Position numbers and translations under genes: made by a program. A stretch of DNA of 64,000 bases from positions 62,001 to 126,000 of the forward strand of contig QMVG01000001.1 of the NCBI GenBank assembly GCA_003660975.1, written 5' to 3'. The stretch comes from Microcaldota archaeon. Its GTDB lineage: Archaea > B1Sed10-29 > B47-G15. Below are positions 1 through 7,898 of this stretch, one piece after another (position 1 is the stretch's first letter; every line of letters begins with the position of its first letter). A model generated the notes under the pieces. That model did no database searches, was not told the origin of the DNA, and was given only the letters and a program-made list of their open reading frames with translations.

Positions 1-14
1 AAAGTAATTTAACT

Positions 15-1142
15 ATGATTTATGCTTTTGTGTTCGGTAAAAACTGGAAGCTCAGCTTGGCTGAAATTTTGTCGTATTTTGAATATAGGGAAATAAAGTG
101 GTCATTTGTGGATTTAAGCAAAAAAGCAATCGTGGTTGATACAGAAATCTCCCCACAGGACACCATAAGTGATTTAGGTGGCACGCTTAAGATAGTAAAA
201 ATTGAAAAGCAATTCCCTTTTGCTGAATTGTTTAGCCAAGATTTTGGGGACTGGACAGAGAGGCCAATAAGCGTATATGGTTCGTATAAGCTTCTTCATA
301 ACATAAGAAAAGTATTTAACATTGTCCCGAAAGACAAGGTTCTCTCTCACACAGAGATTATTTCCAAGGGCTTGAAAGAATCAGCCCTTATTTTTGGACT
401 TAAAACTTGTTACTGGGGGAAGACTGTGGCAGTAAGCAACCCTTTTGGGTTCAAAAAAAGAGACATTCAAAAACCTGCCCAAAGAACAAGATTAGCCATA
501 TCTCCATCAAGAGCAAGGATATTGTTAAATTTAAGCCAGGCGAAAGAAAATGTCTTGGACCCCTTTTGTGGTGTTGGGACCATAGCAGTTGAGGCGATAT
601 TCCATGGGATTAAAAGGGTATATATAAGTGATTACGACAAAGAGGTATTGAAAGATGCTGAGAAAAATGTTAGGTGGGCCAAAAAAGTGGCAGGCTCAAA
701 TGCAAAGGTAATCATAAAACACTGCGACGCGAGAAAAATTTCTGAATGTTTTTCGAAGGTAGAGGCAGTTGCAACAGAACCTGATCTTGGTGTAAGTTTA
801 AAAAGAAGGCCAAGTAAAGCAGACGCAAGACAGATAATATTATACTTAAAACCTCTTTACAAAAAGTTCATGAATAGCCTGCGTGATTGTTTAGAGTTGG
901 GGGGAAGAGTGGCAATTACATTGCCTTGTATAAATTCAAAGTCAGGCAAGGTGTATGCAGGTAAATTCTTTCTGGGTTATGAGCTAGTAGACCCTTTTGA
1001 AAGCATAGCTCAGAGATACAGGGAGTTCTTAAAGTTAGATGGAAAGACAGTGCTTGATGAGGAAAGGGAAAAAGGCGTTAAAAGAAACGTCATAAGAGAG
1101 TTTTGTGTGTATAGGTTGAGAGAAAAAGCAACAAAAAAATAA
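15..1142 (+). CDS. Trm11/TrmG10-like tRNA guanine-N2 methyltransferase
   Basis: A 375-residue SAM-dependent methyltransferase of the Trm11/TrmG10 type, which probably methylates a guanine in tRNA. The Rossmann core starts near residue 180 with the SAM motif DPFCGVGT (D182). The catalytic motif IV, usually DPPYG in archaeal TrmG10, reads TEPDLG here (254-259), so the target or chemistry may differ. The N-terminal 170 residues fit a divergent THUMP-type RNA-binding region. The ATG lies 14 nt from the window edge and the frame stays open upstream, so a longer start cannot be excluded, though MIYAFVFG looks like a natural N-terminus. PEP synthase follows after 42 nt. The fold is clear; the exact substrate is inferred. 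Confidence 0.75.
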   Translation: MIYAFVFGKNWKLSLAEILSYFEYREIKWSFVDLSKKAIVVDTEISPQDTISDLGGTLKIVKIEKQFPFAELFSQDFGDWTERPISVYGSYKLLHNIRKVFNIVPKDKVLSHTEIISKGLKESALIFGLKTCYWGKTVAVSNPFGFKKRDIQKPAQRTRLAISPSRARILLNLSQAKENVLDPFCGVGTIAVEAIFHGIKRVYISDYDKEVLKDAEKNVRWAKKVAGSNAKVIIKHCDARKISECFSKVEAVATEPDLGVSLKRRPSKADARQIILYLKPLYKKFMNSLRDCLELGGRVAITLPCINSKSGKVYAGKFFLGYELVDPFESIAQRYREFLKLDGKTVLDEEREKGVKRNVIREFCVYRLREKATKK

Positions 1143-1184
1143 TAAACATAAAGCGTTTATTATATGGAAAGGAGAGTGAACGTC

Positions 1185-3467
1185 ATGTCTGAATTCATAA
1201 AGTTTTTTGATGAGCTAAGTAAAGAAGATGTTTCCCTTGTTGGTGGAAAAAACGCAAACCTGGGTGAGATGATAAGCAAGGCAAACGTGCCTGTGCCTTT
1301 TGGTTTCGCTATAACTGCCAAAGCATATCAATACTTTATCGAAAAAAACAACCTATATAGCAAAATCTCTGTTGAAATGAAGAGGTTAACTGACATTAAT
1401 GACACTAAAACACTACAAAGCGTGGGTAAAAACATCAGGGAAATGATTGAAGGAGCAGATATACCAGAGGATTTAGAGCAAGAGATAAAAGAGAGTTACC
1501 GAAAACTAGCAGAAAAAATAGGCATTGAAAAGCCCTTTGTTGCTGTAAGGTCAAGTGCAACAGCGGAAGATTTGCCAGGTGCTTCTTTTGCTGGCCAGCA
1601 GGAAACATATTTAAATGTCAGGGGAGAGGAAGAACTAATAGAAAAAACAAAAAAGTGTTTTGCATCTCTCTTTACAGACAGAGCTATTTTTTACAGGATA
1701 GAGAAAGGTTTTGATTGGAGGAAGGTCAGCCTCAGCGTAGGCGTTCAAAAAATGGTTAACTCAAAGGCCGCTGGTGTGATGTTTACCTTGGATGTAAGAA
1801 ATGGAGATACAAGCAAAATAGTTATAGAAGGGGCTTGGGGGCTTGGAGAGTACATTGTGCAAGGCACTGTGACCCCGGACCACTGGCTTGTTGATAAGGA
1901 AACAATGAAGATAGTTGAGACAAAGATAAGTGATAAGCCAATTATGCTGCTTAGAGCCCCTGGAGGGGGCAATATAGAACAAACAGTTATGGAGGATATG
2001 AGAAGAAAGCCCTGCTTGACTGACGAGCAGGTAATAGAGCTGGCTAGGTATGGCAAGCAATTAGAAGAACACTACCAGCATGCGGAGGATATTGAATGGG
2101 CCTTGGATGCTGACGAAAACAAATTATATATTATACAATGCAGGCCTGAAACCTTCTGGTCAGAAAGAAAAGGCACAGAAGCAAAAGTAATCACAAAAGC
2201 AGAGGCAGTGCTAACTGGTTTGGCTGCTAGCCCTGGCGTTGGCATAGGAGCAGTCAAGAAGGTGATCGAGCTCAGAGATTTGAGCAAGGTTCAAAAAGGA
2301 GATGTGCTGGTAACTAAAATGACCACTCCTGATATGGTGCCTGCGATGGAAAAAGCATCTGCTATAGTAACTGATGAGGGGGGAAGTACAAGTCATGCTG
2401 CTATTGTCTCAAGAGAGCTCGGAATTCCCTGTGTTGTCGGGACTGGGGAAGCTACAAAGAAACTTAATGATGGAGAGATAATCACTGTTGACGGAAGTTC
2501 TGGTAAAGTTTATTTGGGGAAGCTGGAAATAGAGGCAAGAGAAGAGGAGGACTACTCTAACTTACCTGAAACAAAAACCAAGATATACGTGAATTTAGGC
2601 ATACCAGGCATTGCGGAGAAGATAGCTAAAAGGCCTGTTGACGGAGTAGGGCTCATGAGAGAAGAATTTATTCTTGCAACATACGTAAAAGAGCACCCCT
2701 TGGCACTGATAGAGCAGGGAAGACAGCAGTTTTTCATAGATAAGCTGGCAGAGGGAATAGAGAAGGTAGTTAAGGCATTTAACCCGCGACCTGTGATCTT
2801 GAGGTTCAGTGACTTCAAAACAAACGAATACAGAGAGCTGAAAGGCGGTGAGAAATTTGAACCGCATGAAGACAACCCCATGCTTGGGTGGAGAGGCTGT
2901 TCAAGATATGTCTCTCCGAAATACAAAGATGCATTTGTGCTTGAACTGGAAGCTGTAAAAAAGGTAAGGGCAAAAGGTTACAAGAACCTTTGGGTCATGT
3001 TGCCATTTCCAAGAACAGTAAAAGAGGTTGTTGAAGTTGAGAAAATAATGGAAGAGCATGGACTGAAAAGAGGAGAAGACCTAAAGCTAATCCTGATGGC
3101 TGAGATTCCATCCAACATATTTTTAGCTGATAAGTTTAGCGAACATTGTGATGGCTTTTCAATAGGAAGTAATGACTTAACACAATTAATACTCGGTGTT
3201 GACAGAGATAGCGAAATACTTGGAAAGATGGGCTATTTTGACGAAAGGAATGAGGCAGTCCTAAGGGCAATTGAACACCTGATAAAAACAGCGCACGAAA
3301 AGGGAAAGATTGTAGGCATATGCGGACAGGCGCCGTCAAACTATCCAGATTTCGCGAGGTTCTTAGTGAAGTGTGGCATTGACAGCATTTCTGTAAATCC
3401 TGATGTAATCGCAAAGACGAGGAGGATAGTGGCAGAGGCAGAAAAAGAGTTAGGCAGAGGGCTCTAA
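1185..3467 (+). CDS. ppsA: Phosphoenolpyruvate synthase
   Basis: Converts pyruvate and ATP to PEP, AMP and phosphate, the entry step of gluconeogenesis; it may run in reverse in archaeal glycolysis. Three domains are visible: an N-terminal ATP-grasp (GGKNANLGEM, residues about 14-23), a central swivelling domain with the phospho-histidine in GGSTSHAA (H404), and a C-terminal TIM barrel ending in SIGSNDLTQ and the catalytic cysteine in GICGQ (C713). At 760 residues it is close to the family length. An ATG 21 nt upstream is in frame, but GGAGAGTGA sits right before the ATG at 1185, which I take as the start. Its last 18 nt overlap the convergent hydrolase gene. Enolase, further along the window, acts in the same pathway. 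Confidence 0.93.
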   Translation: MSEFIKFFDELSKEDVSLVGGKNANLGEMISKANVPVPFGFAITAKAYQYFIEKNNLYSKISVEMKRLTDINDTKTLQSVGKNIREMIEGADIPEDLEQEIKESYRKLAEKIGIEKPFVAVRSSATAEDLPGASFAGQQETYLNVRGEEELIEKTKKCFASLFTDRAIFYRIEKGFDWRKVSLSVGVQKMVNSKAAGVMFTLDVRNGDTSKIVIEGAWGLGEYIVQGTVTPDHWLVDKETMKIVETKISDKPIMLLRAPGGGNIEQTVMEDMRRKPCLTDEQVIELARYGKQLEEHYQHAEDIEWALDADENKLYIIQCRPETFWSERKGTEAKVITKAEAVLTGLAASPGVGIGAVKKVIELRDLSKVQKGDVLVTKMTTPDMVPAMEKASAIVTDEGGSTSHAAIVSRELGIPCVVGTGEATKKLNDGEIITVDGSSGKVYLGKLEIEAREEEDYSNLPETKTKIYVNLGIPGIAEKIAKRPVDGVGLMREEFILATYVKEHPLALIEQGRQQFFIDKLAEGIEKVVKAFNPRPVILRFSDFKTNEYRELKGGEKFEPHEDNPMLGWRGCSRYVSPKYKDAFVLELEAVKKVRAKGYKNLWVMLPFPRTVKEVVEVEKIMEEHGLKRGEDLKLILMAEIPSNIFLADKFSEHCDGFSIGSNDLTQLILGVDRDSEILGKMGYFDERNEAVLRAIEHLIKTAHEKGKIVGICGQAPSNYPDFARFLVKCGIDSISVNPDVIAKTRRIVAEAEKELGRGL

Positions 3468-4178
3468 TATCTCTACTTTTATGTTTGGGTCTCCAGCTGC
3501 TACCCTCTGCTTGAACAAAGTAAGATTTGCTGTCAAACCTATGCTTCCGTAGTGCATCGGGATAACAATTTTAGGTTTTATCTCTACAGCTGCTTCAGCT
3601 GCCTCGGTCTCGTTCATTGTATATGTGCCTCCAACAGGCAGCAGAGCAATATCTATGTTTTGAAGTTTGGACATCTCTGGAATCTTATCAGTATCACCAG
3701 CTTGATAGATGTTAACCCCGTTAATGTTTATTACGAAGCCAAGCCAGCCATTTTCCTTGGGATGGAAATTTTTATCTATGTTGTATGCAGGCAGAGCTGT
3801 TATTGAAACCCCCATGATGTTCAAAGTATCCCCAGGTGCCATGAACCTTATATCTCCTCCAAGCTCTGTCAACTTGTCGGCACAGTCCTTTGTAGTCACT
3901 ATTACTGTGTTGTCTTTCTTCAGCTTCTTCACGCTCTCAGGATCACAGTGGTCATAGTGGCTATGTGTTATTAATATCAAGTCGGCCCTATCGTTATGGT
4001 CTGAGATGTTATACGGATCGGTGGCGATGGTCAGGTCTCCCGACTTTATAATGAAACTGGCATGGCCCAACCACTTGACCTCAACTCCTTCATATATCAT
4101 AGCAATTCCCTCCTCTTTTTCAAAGCAACCAGCAAAGATCAAAAAGGTAATGATGATTGCAATAGCAACACTTTTCAT
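3450..4178 (-). CDS. Metallo-beta-lactamase-fold hydrolase (UPF0173-like) with lipobox
   Basis: A 242-residue zinc-hydrolase-fold protein with the metal motif HSHYDH (H72, H74, D76, H77), an AGD motif near residue 160 and a late HYGS histidine; the substrate is unknown. Relatives are usually cytosolic and start near MIYEGVEVKWLGHA. Here the frame continues 26 residues upstream with a hydrophobic stretch ending in a lipobox (IFAGC, C18), suggesting a lipoprotein outside the membrane. A TATA-like stretch about 30 nt before the first ATG (around 4205-4218) supports the long form as a near-leaderless mRNA. Yet GAGGAGGG lies 7 nt before the internal ATG of residue 27 (complement near 4100), an excellent site for a short cytosolic form. 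Both products may be made. Confidence 0.8.
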   Translation of the reverse strand: MKSVAIAIIITFLIFAGCFEKEEGIAMIYEGVEVKWLGHASFIIKSGDLTIATDPYNISDHNDRADLILITHSHYDHCDPESVKKLKKDNTVIVTTKDCADKLTELGGDIRFMAPGDTLNIMGVSITALPAYNIDKNFHPKENGWLGFVININGVNIYQAGDTDKIPEMSKLQNIDIALLPVGGTYTMNETEAAEAAVEIKPKIVIPMHYGSIGLTANLTLFKQRVAAGDPNIKVEILEPSA

Positions 4179-4266
4179 CTGTTATCTTATATGTCTTTTG
4201 ACTTATTTTTTAATTTCCCAAAAGCACTAGGTTTTTATAATGAGCATGTAATAAAAATACAAAGAA

Positions 4267-4339
4267 AGTCCCGTAGTCTAGTGGCCAAGGATTCGGGGCT
4301 CTGGACCCCGAGACGGCGGTTCGAATCCGCCCGGGACTA
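4267..4339 (+). tRNA. tRNA-Gln(CUG)
   Basis: A 73-nt cloverleaf. The acceptor stem AGTCCCG/CGGGACT has the A1-U72 pair usual for archaeal tRNA-Gln. The anticodon stem CGGGG/CCCCG encloses the loop CTCTGGA with anticodon CTG. The T-arm carries TTCGAAT, and the discriminator is A. CCA is not encoded and there is no intron. A repeat-rich stretch begins 2 nt downstream. Confidence 0.96.
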
Positions 4340-4341
4340 TT

Positions 4342-4469
4342 GTCCGTTGCGCCGGACCAACGCATGGGATCTTCGATCCCATATGCTGTGATTGGCTTTG
4401 AAAAAGCCGCGTGCGGCTTGCGGACATGGGATCTTCGATCGTCCGTTGCGCCGGACCAACGTATGGGAT
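4342..4469 (+). repeat. Paired direct and inverted repeats behind tRNA-Gln
   Basis: A 29-nt direct repeat (4342-4370 and 4441-4469, 28 of 29 bases identical) with a 99-nt period. Each copy contains the hairpin GTCCG-TTGCGC-CGGAC. A second repeat, ATGGGATCTTCGATC, occurs at 4364-4378 and 4426-4440, and the first copy folds as GGGATC-TTC-GATCCC. Between them lies GC-rich sequence with a GCCGC/GCGGC pairing. The unit has the order A-B...B-A and ends 7 nt before the start codon of the next gene, so it may lie in that gene's leader. No coding potential is seen. Confidence 0.75.
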
Positions 4470-4475
4470 GAGAAT

Positions 4476-4991
4476 ATGAGAAGGAAAAAGAAATTTACGG
4501 TAAAGCCCTTAAAAGAATACGATGCGACAAGGAAGGAATTGGAAGCTTTTTTTAGAGGAGCCAGGTGGTTTGACAGCTTGAGCAAAGCTGAAAAAGAAAA
4601 GGTCTTGGACGAGGTTATGAGAGATCCAAAAAACAAATGGCTTATAGAGGAGATGAGAAAAGCAGTTATTGACAAGGCAGCTTTGAAGGAAGAGCTATTA
4701 AAAAAAGCAAAGGAAGAGGAAAAGGAATTTGCTAAAAATGAAAAAGCTGCAATGGAATTGGTGAAAAGGCTAGAAAAAGAGGAAGAGATTAGATATAGAA
4801 TAAAAAAAGACCCCTGGTTTTTAGAAAAGGAATTTGAAAATTCCATCATATATCAGCAATTAAACAGCAGGGGAAGGGAGAAATTTATAAAGTGGCTGGA
4901 GAAAAATCCACACAAAGTAATAGAATTAGAAGAGAAAAAGGCAGATATAGAGGATGTTGTTATTGATTTTCTAAAAGAAACAAACAAATGA
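4476..4991 (+). CDS. Charged coiled-coil protein of unknown function
   Basis: A 171-residue protein very rich in Lys and Glu, with a long predicted alpha-helical region around residues 55-115 (runs such as KAKEEEKEF) and no signal peptide, membrane segment or cysteine motif. I do not recognise the family. The frame is open 28 codons further upstream, but that part runs through the repeats behind tRNA-Gln; the ATG at 4476, with GGGATGAG just before it, is the better start. tRNA-Val begins 1 nt after the stop codon, so the two may share a transcript. Probably cytosolic. Confidence 0.65.
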   Translation: MRRKKKFTVKPLKEYDATRKELEAFFRGARWFDSLSKAEKEKVLDEVMRDPKNKWLIEEMRKAVIDKAALKEELLKKAKEEEKEFAKNEKAAMELVKRLEKEEEIRYRIKKDPWFLEKEFENSIIYQQLNSRGREKFIKWLEKNPHKVIELEEKKADIEDVVIDFLKETNK

Positions 4992-4992
4992 G

Positions 4993-5065
4993 GGGCCCGT
5001 GGTCTAGCGGTTAGGACACTGCCTTCACACGGCAGAGATCAAGGGTTCAAATCCCTTCGGGCCCA
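4993..5065 (+). tRNA. tRNA-Val(CAC)
   Basis: A 73-nt cloverleaf with acceptor stem GGGCCCG/CGGGCCC, anticodon stem CTGCC/GGCAG and loop TTCACAC giving anticodon CAC. The T-loop is TTCAAAT and the discriminator A; CCA is not encoded. It starts one base after the stop codon of the preceding gene. The last 17 nt of its 3' half plus flank recur in altered form at 5222-5240, behind a set of hairpin repeats. Confidence 0.96.
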
Positions 5066-5240
5066 TTTTTGCAAGCTTTTTTCACAGTTATCACAGAAAA
5101 AAGCTTATTTTTGCTTAAGCTTTTTCCATAGTTTTCACAGAAAAAAGCTTAGGTCGAAGACCATGACCCCATGGCATTTATTTCGCTTAAGCCTTTAGCG
5201 TAGCGATAATAGAAAAGGCTTAAATTCCTTCGGGCCTATT
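5066..5240 (+). repeat. tRNA-Val-associated hairpin repeat element with duplicated tRNA 3' end
   Basis: Non-coding. It holds three related hairpins: 5071-5107 (AAGCTTTTTT...AAAAAAGCTT), 5113-5151 (TTAAGCTTTTT...AAAAAAGCTTA) and 5181-5225 (CTTAAGCCTTT...AAAAGGCTTAA). Between the second and third is the small palindrome GGTC-GAA-GACC (5152-5162). The third hairpin is followed at 5222-5240 by AAATTCCTTCGGGCCTATT, which matches the true tRNA-Val 3' end at 5049-5067 at 17 of 19 positions. A similar unit, with its own tRNA's tail, lies behind tRNA-Thr at 18.3 kb. This resembles an insertion at a tRNA 3' end with duplication of the target. Confidence 0.7.
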
Positions 5241-5270
5241 GTCTGTTTTGTTGGAAAGATCAAGACATAG

Positions 5271-5282
5271 ATTTTATATATC
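5271..5282 (+). promoter_or_regulatory. TATA-box promoter of the Lrp gene
   Basis: ATTTTATATATC is centred about 26 nt before the ATG at 5303. Archaeal transcription starts about 25 nt after the TATA centre, so the lrp mRNA is probably leaderless; no ribosome binding site is seen before the ATG. Confidence 0.55.
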
Positions 5283-5302
5283 CACTGCTTCTAAATTAGA
5301 GC

Positions 5303-5761
5303 ATGGCAAAAGAGAACATAGTGGATGAATTAGACATAAAGATACTGAAAGAGTTGCGAAGGGATGGTAGGTTGTCATTTAGGCAGCTTGCTAATAGGTT
5401 AAATGTGGCAACAGGTACAATACAAAAAAGGATAAAGCGCATGGAGGACCTTGATATAATAAGGGGCTACCATGTTAGCATTGACTTTGAAAAGTTGGGT
5501 TACAAAATCACGGCTGTTGTGGGCGTGATAGGCAACCAGGAGAGCATCATAAAGCTGGAAGATAAGCTCAAAAAAATGAGCAACGTGATAGGGCTGTATG
5601 GTGTTACTGGAGAATACGACCTCCTTATTGCAGCTAAGTTCAAAACAATAACTGAATTAAATGACTTTATAAGGAAGCACTTTAATATTAAGGGAGTAGA
5701 CAAAACAGTAACTTTCATAGTGCTACAAACAGTCAAAGAGGAACGTGGTCTCTTTGAGTGA
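5303..5761 (+). CDS. Lrp/AsnC-family transcriptional regulator
   Basis: A 152-residue regulator with the standard two parts: a winged helix-turn-helix at about 8-60 (DELDIKILKELRRDGR, then NVATGTIQKRIKRM as recognition helix) and a RAM ligand-binding/oligomerisation domain at about 68-148 that includes the conserved GVTGEYDLL stretch. Such proteins form dimers to octamers and often sense amino acids. It ends 8 nt before the TrkH start, so it may be co-transcribed with the potassium system, although no evidence shows that it regulates those genes. Confidence 0.92.
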   Translation: MAKENIVDELDIKILKELRRDGRLSFRQLANRLNVATGTIQKRIKRMEDLDIIRGYHVSIDFEKLGYKITAVVGVIGNQESIIKLEDKLKKMSNVIGLYGVTGEYDLLIAAKFKTITELNDFIRKHFNIKGVDKTVTFIVLQTVKEERGLFE

Positions 5762-5769
5762 GGGGTAAT

Positions 5770-7224
5770 ATGTTTAATTTCAGCATAGAGGATGCAAATG
5801 TTGTTATGAGGGTGTTTGGGCAGGTAATGATGTATTTTTCTCTTGCTTTTGTTTTTCCTCTGGCTGTGGCCTTGCTGTATGGAGAAGGATTGAAAGGAGT
5901 TTTTATGTATGCCCTTCCAGCTATGCTGTCTTTTTTTCTCGGCTTCTGCATTTACAAATGCATTAAAAGCAAAGTAGAGGTAAAGAGCATACATGCAATG
6001 ACTGCTATAACACTTATATGGATAGTCCTGCCTCTAATAGGTGCTCTGCCTCTCGCTTATTATGGTTTGGACTATGTAGATGCGTACTTTGAAAGCGTGT
6101 CTAGCCTAACCACTACAGGCCTAACAGTTATCAACTCGCCAGACGTTCTGCCAAAAAGCATCATATTCTGGAGAAGTTTTGAAGGTTGGATAGGAGGAGC
6201 AGGCATAGTGGTGCTCGCTCTGATAGGTATATTTCATTATGTCAGTGCAGCTCGGCTTATGGAGGCAGAGGGCAGGGAAGACAGGTTAAGACCTAGCATA
6301 CTGCATACTGTTAAGAGAATCTGGTGGATTTACGGCATATTGACAGGAATAGGTGTTATTCTTTTGCTCTCCTCCCACCTCTCTGTTTTTGATGCTGTGA
6401 ATTACTCTATGAGTGCCATAAGCACAACAGGCACACAAATGAAAAATGAGGGAATTATGGGGCTCAACAATTTAGGCATGGAAGTGGCCCTTATGGTAAT
6501 CATGGTAATGGGTGCGATGTCATTTGCGGTTCACCACAGATTCCTGAGCGGAGACATAAAAGCGTATTTCAAAGACGTTGAGGTGAAAACCTTTTTTGTT
6601 TTCGCTGTTCTAGGCATTCTACTACTTATTCCGTCATTTTCAAGCATAAGCTATTACGGAAATCAAGCCCTGAGACACGCCTCATTCTATACGATAAGTG
6701 CCCTCACAGCAGGGGGCTTTGAGTCCATGCCTAGAGGTTTGTTCAATGACTATAGCAAGTTAATACTCTCCATATTGATGTTCATAGGTGGAGCTGCTGG
6801 TTCAACTGCTGGAGGTATCAAATTAATAAGGGCATATGCCTTCCTTAAGATAATCTATTGGCGCATTAAGAGCATGACACTTCCAAGCAACGCTTATTTC
6901 CCAAAGAAAATAGCTGGTCAGGAAATTAATGAAAAGCAAATGGGTTTCATAACAACGTTTATAATATTGTATTTCATAGCTATAATAATAGGCAGCATTG
7001 TCATAATGCTGACTGTTCCAAATGCAAGTGCAATGGACGCTGTGTTTGAAGTCACCAGTGCACAAGGCAATGCAGGTATCAGCATTGGCATAACATCGGC
7101 AAACATATCCAAGATTGCTAAAATTAGCCTTTGTGCTAATATGATTGTGGGCAGGATAGAGATAATACCTTTGATGGCTGCTCTTGCATTTATACTGAAA
7201 ATCAAAGTAAGGAGGAATAGATGA
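5770..7224 (+). CDS. trkH: TrkH/KtrB-family potassium uptake membrane subunit
   Basis: A 484-residue polytopic membrane protein forming the K+ pore of a Trk/Ktr system. Four pore-loop repeats can be read from their glycine-containing filter motifs: LTTTGLT, ISTTGTQ, LTAGGFE and AQGNAGIS. The hydrophobic segments between them fit four M1-P-M2 units. A GTG at 5758 that overlaps the lrp stop is in frame, but GTGAGGGGT just before the ATG at 5770 makes that the likely start. The trkA gene follows with a 4-nt overlap, so the two are probably translated together. Confidence 0.93.
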   Translation: MFNFSIEDANVVMRVFGQVMMYFSLAFVFPLAVALLYGEGLKGVFMYALPAMLSFFLGFCIYKCIKSKVEVKSIHAMTAITLIWIVLPLIGALPLAYYGLDYVDAYFESVSSLTTTGLTVINSPDVLPKSIIFWRSFEGWIGGAGIVVLALIGIFHYVSAARLMEAEGREDRLRPSILHTVKRIWWIYGILTGIGVILLLSSHLSVFDAVNYSMSAISTTGTQMKNEGIMGLNNLGMEVALMVIMVMGAMSFAVHHRFLSGDIKAYFKDVEVKTFFVFAVLGILLLIPSFSSISYYGNQALRHASFYTISALTAGGFESMPRGLFNDYSKLILSILMFIGGAAGSTAGGIKLIRAYAFLKIIYWRIKSMTLPSNAYFPKKIAGQEINEKQMGFITTFIILYFIAIIIGSIVIMLTVPNASAMDAVFEVTSAQGNAGISIGITSANISKIAKISLCANMIVGRIEIIPLMAALAFILKIKVRRNR

Positions 7225-7874
7225 TGTATATTATAATAATTGGTGCTGGAAAGGTTGGCTACCACCTGACAAAAATTCTATTAGAAGAGGGACATGATGT
7301 AGTAGTCGTTGACAAGGATGGTGATGTTTGTCATGAAATCGCCACTGAGCTGGAGTGTGTTACTATAAGGGGCGACGGCACTAAACCGAGAATTTTAGAG
7401 GAAGCAGGCATATATGAAGCAGATGCCATTGTTACATTAACTGGCTCTGATGAGACAAACTTAATCGCATCCTTGACAGCAAAGCAGATGGGCGCCAAGT
7501 ATGTAGCTACAAGATTGGGAGCACTGCATTACGATGAAGAGATACTAAAAAAGCTAGGTCTTGACCTTGTCATATATCCTGAAGCAGCTGCTGCAGGATA
7601 CATAGCAGAGCTGATTACCAAACCAGATGTTTTGGACCTGGCTTTCATAAGCAGGGGAGATGCTGAAATACTTGAGCTGGAAGTGAAACCAAAGTCGAAG
7701 ATTGCTGGCAAGGAGATCTCTGAAATAGAGCAACCCCAAGGCACAGCAATCATTGCGATAATTGAAAAGGGGCGGCTTGTAATACCAAAGCCTAGCAGAA
7801 AGATAAAGGCAGGAGACAAAGTATTAATACTGGCAAAAAAAGAAAAGGTCAAAGAAATAAAGAAGATGATATGA
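7221..7874 (+). CDS. trkA: TrkA potassium uptake regulatory subunit
   Basis: The cytosolic gating subunit for TrkH. It has an N-terminal RCK/Rossmann domain (GAGKVGYHL near residues 8-16; the acidic end of beta-2 is VVVVDKD) that binds NAD(H) or nucleotides, and a C-terminal TrkA_C domain at about 140-217 (VKPKSKIAGKEISEIE). At 217 residues it is a single-RCK form. Adjacent ATGs at 7221 and 7224 are both possible starts. It overlaps trkH, which fits one two-gene transport operon. Confidence 0.93.
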   Translation: MMYIIIIGAGKVGYHLTKILLEEGHDVVVVDKDGDVCHEIATELECVTIRGDGTKPRILEEAGIYEADAIVTLTGSDETNLIASLTAKQMGAKYVATRLGALHYDEEILKKLGLDLVIYPEAAAAGYIAELITKPDVLDLAFISRGDAEILELEVKPKSKIAGKEISEIEQPQGTAIIAIIEKGRLVIPKPSRKIKAGDKVLILAKKEKVKEIKKMI

Positions 7875-7898
7875 AGCAAGAACAGGGTGGTAGAAGAA

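Noticed and set aside
1745-2056. Long antisense open frames inside ppsA, and many like them under other genes
   Set aside because: They lie wholly within well-identified genes, lack ribosome binding sites and have no recognisable protein features.
4392-4475. N-terminal extension of the coiled-coil protein through the repeats
   Set aside because: The extension is read from the repeat hairpins, has different composition, and a better start with a nearby binding site exists at 4476.
5066-5225. Three hairpin repeats as a possible CRISPR array
   Set aside because: Copies are few, diverged, self-complementary along their length and without equal spacers; no cas gene is nearby.
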